From Charina bottae (Eukaryota > Chordata > Lepidosauria > Squamata > Charinaidae), in contig JALMGJ010000003.1 in NCBI GenBank assembly GCA_023362775.1, positions 182,687,725 through 182,751,724 of the forward strand: a stretch of DNA of 64,000 nucleotides, given 5' to 3'. Within the stretch, counting starts at the first letter, position 1, and every line of letters begins with the position of its first letter. The translations under genes were made by a program, and so were the position numbers. Of the stretch, positions 24,785 through 35,000 are shown piece after piece. The notes below the pieces were generated by a model. It had not been told where the DNA came from. It ran no database searches and saw only the letters and a list, made by a program, of their open reading frames with translations.

Positions 24785-27700
24785 GATTGTTTCCAAATTT
24801 TCATTTGTAAATCATGTAAAGTATATTTGGAGGGGGCAGGTAGTATATCTGGTGTTTTGAAAGTTCTTTTTAGGCCTGATGATTCTTATGATGATGCTTA
24901 TTCATCAATCAGCTGTCATACTGGGGGGTTGTGCATCATCAAAACTCATTTACTAGAAAGCAAACCAGCGAGGATGTTTCCTTCCACCCCTAATAATCAC
25001 TCCAGGAGGTTTGCTAGCCTTCCAAGTTACCTTTGTATTTTTATAGGAAGATGATCACAAAACACCCTGCTGAAGCTGCTTACCATTTTTATTTTCTAAG
25101 AATGCTTATAGGAACATCTAACTTCAGTTTTCCATTAACTAAAAAAAAACGTACCCCCCCAAAAAAAAATGTCAGATGGGGAAGGAGGTTGGACAGGCAT
25201 TATAGATGTTGTCTAGGAACACTGAGGGACCCAAGTATAAATGCATATGAAACAACAAAAAGTAATAACATTTAACTGGTCAACTTGCCCAACTTGACAC
25301 TGGGCAGATGATTTTGGACTGAAACCAAGCTATGCAAAAATTGAAACAATTAACAGCCATACTGGTGGGGACCTTTAGGAATTGAAACCCCAGCACACCT
25401 GAAAGGCACAGGGTAATATAATCCATAGAAATAAAACTAAATACAGTAGCAGCAGTGTCAAGAAACCAAAATATTTCAAGTTTTACACTGTAGGAAGTAT
25501 GGAGATGGCTTTCAGCAACCATCAGGTAAACACCAGAATTCAGCAACCATTAGGTAAACACCAGCTTAGCCCTGGAAGGGAGACGGGAGTGAGAAAGAAA
25601 CTCAAGATCACCCCGCCTTGATTCTCTTTGGTATAAGAGGGGGAACCAAATCTCTGTCACGCTTTCAAGATTTTGTTATTATGCCCTATAAATAAATAAA
25701 GGAGAATTCCCAAGATTCTTGTGGTGTCTGTTTCCACACCATACTAACTTGAAAGGCTAACATATACTGAATTTCATATAGAGTTGTAAAGAGTAAATTT
25801 GTTCCTACAGCCTTTTATCCACAAATTATATCAATAGTAAAGTCTAGAATATGGAATTGCCAAACCTGTGCAAATATTTTCACTAGTCTTGAACTGTGTG
25901 AAGTCCTGATCTGTAAGTATTCTCTCCACCACTGCTTTGCATACACAAGAAACAAACGTTCTTTTTCTGCTGTTTTCTGCCGTTCTAAAGCCATCTGTAA
26001 TTGAAAAAACAACAACCATGTACTCATTTTCTTTTATGAATTCAGAAAATTTTCAATTTTCTAAAGCATAATGCACTGCTAGTGTAAATTGAACTATTGG
26101 CTAGTGTAAACTTTCTGCCACTCACAAAATACAGTAAATCTTTATATAATTCAGGGTATAAATAACATGCCCTAGTGTTCTACTGTAATTAAACTCTAAT
26201 CTCAAATAAGGATGTGTTTGCTTAATAAAGTGTCTTATTACTATATAGTGCATTTATGGCTGAGTAACACATTTCAAGAATGGTTACAGCTTGATCCAGA
26301 CTTGCCGTGCCATAATGAAGCAAGAATACTTGCGAGTAGTACATTTTTAAGGATATTGATCAATTTTCAGAAAACTTTCAAAGGGAATTTTTCCTTCCCA
26401 TGAAGCTCCATGCTTCTGCCCTGCCTTCATTTGCTGCAAGCTTACAAGAAGAATTATCAGATACATATAGAATTAGAAATAGCTTTATTCTTTAAGTCAG
26501 ATTAGACAGTAACCTTGGAGACCTTTCATCCATAGTACAGTAGTACCAACTCCCACATAAGTTGGCCACTTTCCAGGAAAATGTGAACTAGAATGTGTAT
26601 GTGATAATATCTTGAAATAAATAAATTAGAGTTGCTCATTCCATGTTTCATATTCATTATAACATGACATTAATCTTGATTATTCAGGAGGGAGACCAGA
26701 ATGTGCCAAAAAACTTCATGCTTGATAAAATACAAATTTTAACCTGTGAAATAAATATTAAAATTTGCTTAATATTAAAATCAGTCTGAATTGTATTAAT
26801 ATCACTGTTAATTAGAACATACCTGAGTATTAATTATTTCCTGAGTAAGTGTCTTGTTAAGTTTTGGATAGATTTCAAGTTTGATGTTAAGTACTCCAAC
26901 AGAAACCTTTGATTCTGTACCTTTGGAACAAAAGTTACAGAGTTAAGAAAACAAATAAACCTTTTACTAGATCAAGCATTCAAAGAGCACACAATGTCCA
27001 TATACAATATTACTTATATTTACAGCTATGTTTATAGTTATTAAATGTGTTTTAAACTGCTTCCTCTGCAGCCTGCGATAGAGTTTTTTCCCCCAAAGCA
27101 GTAATTTAAATTTACGTGAGATCAGTTTGCACTGTTAGCAACTAGCAAAACAGAGGAAAGAAGAGAAAAAGGCCTGCTACTCAGATTGAAGAATGAAGGG
27201 AAGATCAACGAGAAACTAGACTTTCTGAAGTTGTACCCTGAGATGCCATTCTGTTCCCTCCCACATGCATACATTTTATTGCTGAAATTCAGAAAAAGTA
27301 CTTTTGGGAACTTTCTTCCATGAAATGCATTTTCATCACTATTAATTCCACCTTCTTTTTAAAATTCTCCCCAACATCATTTCCCCCAGTGTTAAAACAG
27401 ATTTTAAACTTACCTACACCAAGAAGTTCAACTGCCACATTTGTTATCCTGTTTTCTGTGCTAAGGACAGACCGCCACTCTAAGAAATAGGATGCTACTA
27501 ATGTGGTCTCGCCAGAGGTGTCTGTTTTGATCAAGACAATGTGCACTGGATCACATATGGACAGCATAGTGGTAGCATCAACCATTTTGCTTCCTTCACC
27601 TGTTAACATCACATCCAACTATGGTTCACTAAAAATTCCAGTTAAAAGCACTTCCATTTGTTATCTATGTATGTTCGCTTAAAGATCATATAGAATATTC

Positions 27701-28996
27701 AGTACATACATGACATACTATTACATCACATACATTTTTATCGTGACATTTCAGCAACTATTTATAACCAGTTTAAATTATAAAGGAAAATCAGCTGGGA
27801 TTGGAAGAAGGGAAGGAAATATAGGTTTTGATTGAAAAACAGGTTATTTAAGCACCTTATTCCCATTTGCTCTTCACTGCATTAAAAACAGAAGATATCA
27901 AATTCTCTATAGCGAAGTACTGTAGCTGGTTAGCTTGCTGTTTCATTGCCATGTAATCCACAATGCTGAAACAGCATTTCTCAATAGGCTACCAAGTTTT
28001 AAAACTGTGGTGAGATACCAAATATGCTAGAAACTCTTCCAAAAAGCCTGGAACACCACATTTAAATTCAGATTACATTATATGAGAAAGCAAGTCATGA
28101 ACTTCTGTTTATACAACAGATTTGTTTTCTAGTTCTATTTATTAAAACGTTTGAAACGTTATTTATGTAAAAAGAAACAAACCCTGAAAATGCCATCTTA
28201 CACAGGTCTACTCAGAAATAAATTCCATTGATTTCTCTGAGATTTATTCCAGGTTAAGCAAGTTTCTGAGCCACCAAATCTAATAATCTCTTCAGGTATA
28301 TGCTTAGGAATGCATGGATTTGGAGTTTTATGCAATACTAGCATTATAGGTAGTCCTCATTTAGTGACTGTTCACCGTTATGATGGTGATGAAAAAGTAA
28401 CTTTACAACCAATCCTTGCATTTACGACCTTCACAGGTCTATAAAGCAAAGGAAAGCTGAAGTAAGATCATAAGCACAGTCACGGTTTCACTTAGCAACC
28501 GCTTTGCTTAACAACCGAGTTGCTGGTCCCAATTGTAGTTGCTAAATGAGGACTATCTGGTATGTTTTGAGCAAGAATCTAAAAAATAATCCCTTTATTT
28601 AAGACAAAGTCTTATACACTATTAAATTAACTGCTAAATGAATCATTCAGACATCTTTCTGATACTATCTTTATTATTTCCTGTTTCATATACATATATG
28701 AAGTGGGAAATGTAAAATGAGAGTAGGTAAACTTTCAAATCAGTCAGATAACAATAGTAATTTGATGAATGCAGTCATTTGTTCAAATTATATGTACTAA
28801 GCATTGCCTGATCTTTCATTTCCAAGGCCAGAGCTACAAATTTATGAAGTAACTCATGCTCAGAAAAATTTGGTGGTTTGTTTTTGTTAGAAGGCTCTGC
28901 ATAATTTTAAGACATCACCGTGACATTTGCACGGGAGGCTAATTATATATCTACACCATTGAAAAGAAATCCATCATAATGTTTAAATTCTCATAC

Positions 28997-29035
<39 letters not shown>

Positions 29036-32000
29036 AAGAATGAATTTTTCAATACAGTAAAAGTATACAAATAAAAAAAAGATAGAAAAAGAAAAAAGAA
29101 AAGGAACAAAAAGAGAGAAAAAAAACATACAGTTATGCCTTCCACCCTTCTTTCTATCGAGTAATTATCAGCTTATTCTTTTCCCCATCTTCTTTGGCTC
29201 TTTTTAATCCCCAAATCCAGAAATCATTAATTTGATATTTTCTTCTTTCAACAAAAAGTCCATATAAGGTTTCCAGTCTCTCAAAAAAATCTTTGCCATT
29301 TTTTCTATAATGTTTAAATTCTGATTAATGCACAAATTTACTTACCTAAAGTATCCTTATATACTTCAAGTAAAAATCCATCATTGAAATCTGGTTCACA
29401 GGCACATGGAACAGGTTTAGAGCGGAAGCGCTGGTTCCGAAAATGTAAGCAAAGAGTGAAGGTAGAACAAATTTGACCAGGCAAAGGTTCAGGTTCCTGA
29501 AGATGTTCTAGGAAAGCTTTTCCACCCAAAACCTGAAGGTAAAGATACCTTCGTGTTGGATCAATATTTGCTGTAAAGTATAGGAAATTTTTTAAGGTGG
29601 TACAAACCATCTGTAAAAATGTATTAATGATTTTTTTTTAAATGAAGACACATAGGATCTTCAAAAGAGAGTTAAAAGACTGCTTTTAAAATAAGTATGT
29701 GTTTTACATTGTTCACCTAATATTTATTCCAAATGTTTGTTATTTTTCTATTAAACCCATAATAATGTTTCCTTTTGACCAACTTGTCATTTATTTTAAA
29801 GGGTATTACAGAATCATATTATTTAAGATCTACTTAAGATCTAATAATCATATTATATAAAATTTTCATTTGGCATACATATCATATCTGCCTATCAGGA
29901 GAAACATTAAGATTACAGGTAGTCCTCACTTAACAACGGTAATTGGGACCGGATTTTCCATCACTAATCAATGCGGTCGTAAAGCGCGATATCATGTGAC
30001 CATGCCACTTACAGTTGTAATCAAAATTATTCAACCCCCATTGCAAATCAGGTTTATTGTCAAAATTTACAGACTTTCAGCTGTTTGCAATGAACAAATC
30101 AAACAAAAGCAATTGAAATAGCTCAACACAACGAATGCTTCAAGTGGTGTCCCCAAATTCAACTGTCGCTGAATGAGTCATTGTTAAGCAATGACCACCT
30201 GTATTTACAAAAGGATACCCAAAACACAGAGGGGAAAGAAAATGAGAGAAGGGTAAACCAATCACAGAATGAAAACAGTCTTATCATTAAAGTTTTGTCA
30301 AGGTAGTATGTAACATACTTTTTTTCAATACTGCTGGTTGTCTGTCAACAAAGTGTGTAGATGGTTTTGGAGTGGAAATTCTTTCCCTGTCATTTATATC
30401 CTACAGATATAATTAAGATAAAATTAAGGTCATTTTCAAATCAGATTTTCTATAAATCTTTGTTTTTATTCTTACTTTATTTTATTCTATCAAAATATCC
30501 AGCCAAAGGATATACCTTTATAATTCAATATTATTAAATTACCTTTTGTTGGTTATTCCAAAACCCATAAGCAAATACATGCTTTGGCATGTATTTCTTG
30601 AAATGTTAATCAAATAAGAAAATTTTAAAATTTGGATTTCAGCATGCCCATGCATTTTGGTTCTCTTATTTGTCAATCTGAAAACTACTATATTTGTCAA
30701 TAATTATAACAGACTGAGTTCTCATCCACTTTGGACACAAGAGGCTGTAACTGAGGGGGAAACAGGATGCTGATTTATCCTCTATTTGTCAGGGAGACAC
30801 AGGAGAGTGGAGGGGGGAGCTTGCCCATGGGAGGGAAGCGAGCACGTAGCTCGGAAAGCCTGGCCTTCTTTCCCAAACGCCTCTGGAAAGCTCCGCCCTA
30901 GGTTGGACTCATATCTTTGGGATTCTTCGGGCACTATCAGTTTAGCAGGATTCTGTATGTAGGTACCAATAAACACTAGAGACTAGATTTCCAGCCTCGG
31001 CGTGTTATTTCTGCACCTACACAGGACACTATCGTAGGGTTTCTCAACCAGGGTTCTATGGAACCCTAGGGTTCCACAAAAGGTCACTAGGGGTTCCCTG
31101 GGAGATCATGATTTATTTCAAAAATTATTTCAAATTCGGGCAACTTCACATTAAAGAGGTAAGTTTCATTCTTTATTTTTAGTTTAAGAACACTGTTAAT
31201 GCATATATACAGGCTTACACATGAAACAAATATAGTAATTTTATAACCTCTGGCCTATATTTGAGCCTGATTGTGCAGGGGTTCCCCGAGGCCTGAAAAA
31301 TATTTCAAGGGTTCCTCCAGGGTCAAAAGGTTGAGAAAGGCTGCTCTATCGTTTGGTGAGAGCACACTAAGTGATAATGGTAGTAGAACTTTCTTACTCC
31401 TATTAAGTTCAGGGACAGAGAAATTTGTTATGCTTATTCTCAGCCTTTAAGCACTTAAAAAGGGGGCACGATGGCTCAGCGGGTAAGACGCCAGGCTTGT
31501 CGATCGGAAGATCGCAAGTTCGGAGGTTCGAATCCCTAGCCCCGCGTGATGGAGTGAGCTCTCGCACTCGCCCCAGCTCTTGCCAACCTAGCAATTCGAA
31601 AGCATGCAAATGCAAGTAGATGAATAGGTACCACTTCGGTGGGTAGGTAACAGCGTTCCGCGTACGTCATGCCAGCTACATGACCTTAATTATTTAATTA
31701 TTAATTAATTAATTAAATAAAACAATTAATTAATTAATGACACTTAATGAGGCCAATTTTGTCATCTGCTTTCTTCCCCTTTTTTGAGCCTCCTGCAGAG
31801 TGGATTTTCAAGGAGACAAATGAGATGGTATAGCAGGCAGAGGCATAAGTTGGCAGTGTACACCCAGGAACGGCTTTCTCCTTTGTCCTAACCCCCTGTG
31901 GCTGGTGGATATCCAAATCAAGCTGCAGTGTTATTCCATTTCAGTAAGGAAACAGAATCAGAGTTTATATTATTTTGAATAGTTTTATATCACAAAGAAG

Positions 32001-35000
32001 CCTGTCACAAATATCTTTGTTCAAGGAGAGCAATAATTTTATTATGATCGTTAATATTTTTCCAGGAGGGTTTTTTTATGCCAAGCTGTACTCACAGGTA
32101 CAAAGCTGAGTTCTTTCATAACATCATCAATGATTCCTCGTCGTGTTAGGGCTTTCATTAGATCTTCTTCAGATAACTGCTGATGTTGAGGTGCCAATTC
32201 TTCACGTATGGTCTCAGCAAGAACTGCTCGGATCCTGCTATGAACATCCATCTAAAAGGAAACATCTCTGATAAGAGTCCCTAAAATATATCTACCCAAT
32301 CTTTTAAATAGGCAATTCCAAAACAAGAGCAGGATAATACCCAGATGGATTTTTTCTCAGTGGAAGTGTATTTTGTTGAAAATGGTGCCTGAGTAAACTG
32401 TAGATTAACTTCTATGCATTACACTTATGCTACACTGTGAATGTGTTTTATTGATTGCAAATTTATTTGAAATTAACTTCTAATTGCACTGTCAATATAT
32501 ATAGAGGCTCAGATGCAAATGCAGGTAGTCCTCAACTTATGACCATCTGTTTAGCAACTGTTCAAAGTTATGATGGCACTAAAAAAAGTGACTTACCACC
32601 AGTCCTCACACGACCGTTGCAGCATCCCCGTGGTCACATGATCAAAATTTGGGCGCCTGGCAACCAGTATATATTTACGATGGTTGCAGCATCCCAGGGT
32701 CACAGGATCACCATTTGCGACCTTCCCAGCCAGCTTCTGACAAGCAAAATCAATGGGGGAAGCCAGATTTGTTTAGCAAATGTGGCAAAAAAGGTCATAA
32801 AATTGGGCACGGTCACATGATGCCTCACTTAATGACCACATCACTTAGCGACCGAAGTTCCGGTCCCAATTGTGATCATAAGTTGAGGACTACCTGTATA
32901 CCAACATACAATTAAGCTATTGTATTATTAAACTATCTACATCTCCCATGTAGATTATTGCAATGCGCTCTACATGGGGCTACCCTTGAAGACTATCCGG
33001 AAGCTTCAGCTGGTGCAGAATGCGGCCGCGCGAGCAGTATTGGGTGCTTCAAGATCTGCACATGTAACACCGTTGCTCCGCGAGCTGCATGGCATGGGAC
33101 CAGAATACCTGAGGGACCGTCTTATCCCCATGTTATCGACCCGCCCCACCCGGTCATCCAGAGAGGCCCTGCTACGTACCCCATCAATTAGAGAATGTCA
33201 CCTGATGGGGTCTAGGAGGCGGGCCTTCTCTGTGACTGCGCCCACGTTATGGAACAGCTTACCCCCAGAGTTAAGACAGATCTCCTCCCTCCCGACCTTT
33301 AGGAAAGAGCTGAAGACCTGGTTCTGCCGCCTGGCATGGGATGGAGGAAGGGATAGTTCATCATGGAGATGGCTAATCCCTTGAGTTCCCTGTCCTTCTT
33401 TAATCGAATATCTCATACATCTGGATTCATAATTTATAATTATTTTATACGGTTTGTAGTTTTTATGTATAGTTTTTAACTATTTTATCTTGTAAACCGC
33501 CCAGAGTCCCGTATTCCGGGAGATGGGCGGGGATAAATTTAAATAATAAATAAATAAATAAATAAAAATAAGCTAAGTAGTGATTGGCTATTCCATCAGT
33601 AGAAGGGCTTATTCCAATGCACAAAAGGCATAGGCATCCATAGGCAGAAAGAGATTATCTTTGGCCATTCATCCTTCCTTTTATCACCTCTCCTGCTACT
33701 CTGTAAGATCTTCCTGACCACCAGAGCAACTTTTCAGGAGGCATAAGGGCAGTGCTGTGCAGGAGCCAGCCCACACCGGCTTGCAAGGGCTGACTGTTAA
33801 CTTATCTGGAAAGGACTGTAAACCTACCATCCCAAACTCTACTACAGAGCTTTCCAAACTGTGTGTCGCGACACAAAAGTGTGTCGCCACACACAGTCTG
33901 GTGTGTCGCCACACAACCCGGAAGCGCTGATCATCATCAGCGCTTCCGGGTTTTCCCGCGGCGACACACCAACTGCAGCGCGCAAAACCCGAAAGCGGCA
34001 GCAGCGCTTCCGGGTTTTTGCGCGCTGCCGCAAGGACGGTACTTCCGGGTTTTTCCGCAGCGACACACCAACGCCGGTTGGTGTGTCGCCACGGGAAAAA
34101 CTTTGAAAAGCCCTGCTCTACTATAAGAGGAAATCCACTATTGTGATATTCATGATCCAATCAACATCTAAACAATTCTAAAGTTGTAGTAACTGTCTCA
34201 AAGTATTTTTAGCTACTTACTTCAAATGTAATATTAATGGCCCATGCCTCCACTCACAAACTACTCAACAGCATTAGAATACACTTTTATATCCATACTT
34301 CATAAATGTTGGCATTAAACTAATATTTCAGGTGCTTCCATCTTCTTCATAGCTGACTCTTTTCAAAATGCATTTGTAGTTCTGAAATTAAGTCCTGAAT
34401 ACAGCTAGATGAGTAAAATATTAGGTAGTCAATTTAAAATTTTATAGCTCACTATACATTTACACTTCCACTGATTAAACATGTATAAATCAGTAAAATA
34501 AATACATATTTTTACAGTTGAAAATAAGTTTTAGCACTAGGTTTACAATTTTATTTCCACTTTATATGTGGTTACTGAATGGGTCCAAACAAGTTTTTGT
34601 CCAGCTTATTTATTCTATTACTGTCTTAATATTCTTCCTTTCAATTATGATTACTAGATCAACAACTCCCAACTGCATTCTAAATTTTCTTTAGTACATT
34701 AAGAACTGGCATTTTCCCAGAAGTTCAGCACAATGTAGACAACTGCAACATGCTCTACAAGGGGCTGCTTTTAAAGACCACTCAGAAGCTGCAGTTGGTT
34801 CAAATCGCAGCAACCTATACGTCAGTCAGTGGGTTCACTTTACATGAGTGCTGCAGGCCCTGCACTGGTTGTCAATAGGCTTCTGGGTGCAACTGAAAGT
34901 GCTGGTGCTGACCTACAAAGCCCTACAAGGCTTAGCACCATTGCAGGACCACAAGACTGCATTCTCCCTTTGGCCAATTTGATCTAGCCCAGACAGAGAC

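Noticed and set aside
24722..25054. 110-residue frame with poly-His
   Set aside because: Translation of the ATC microsatellite in a CEP76 intron; no homology recognised.
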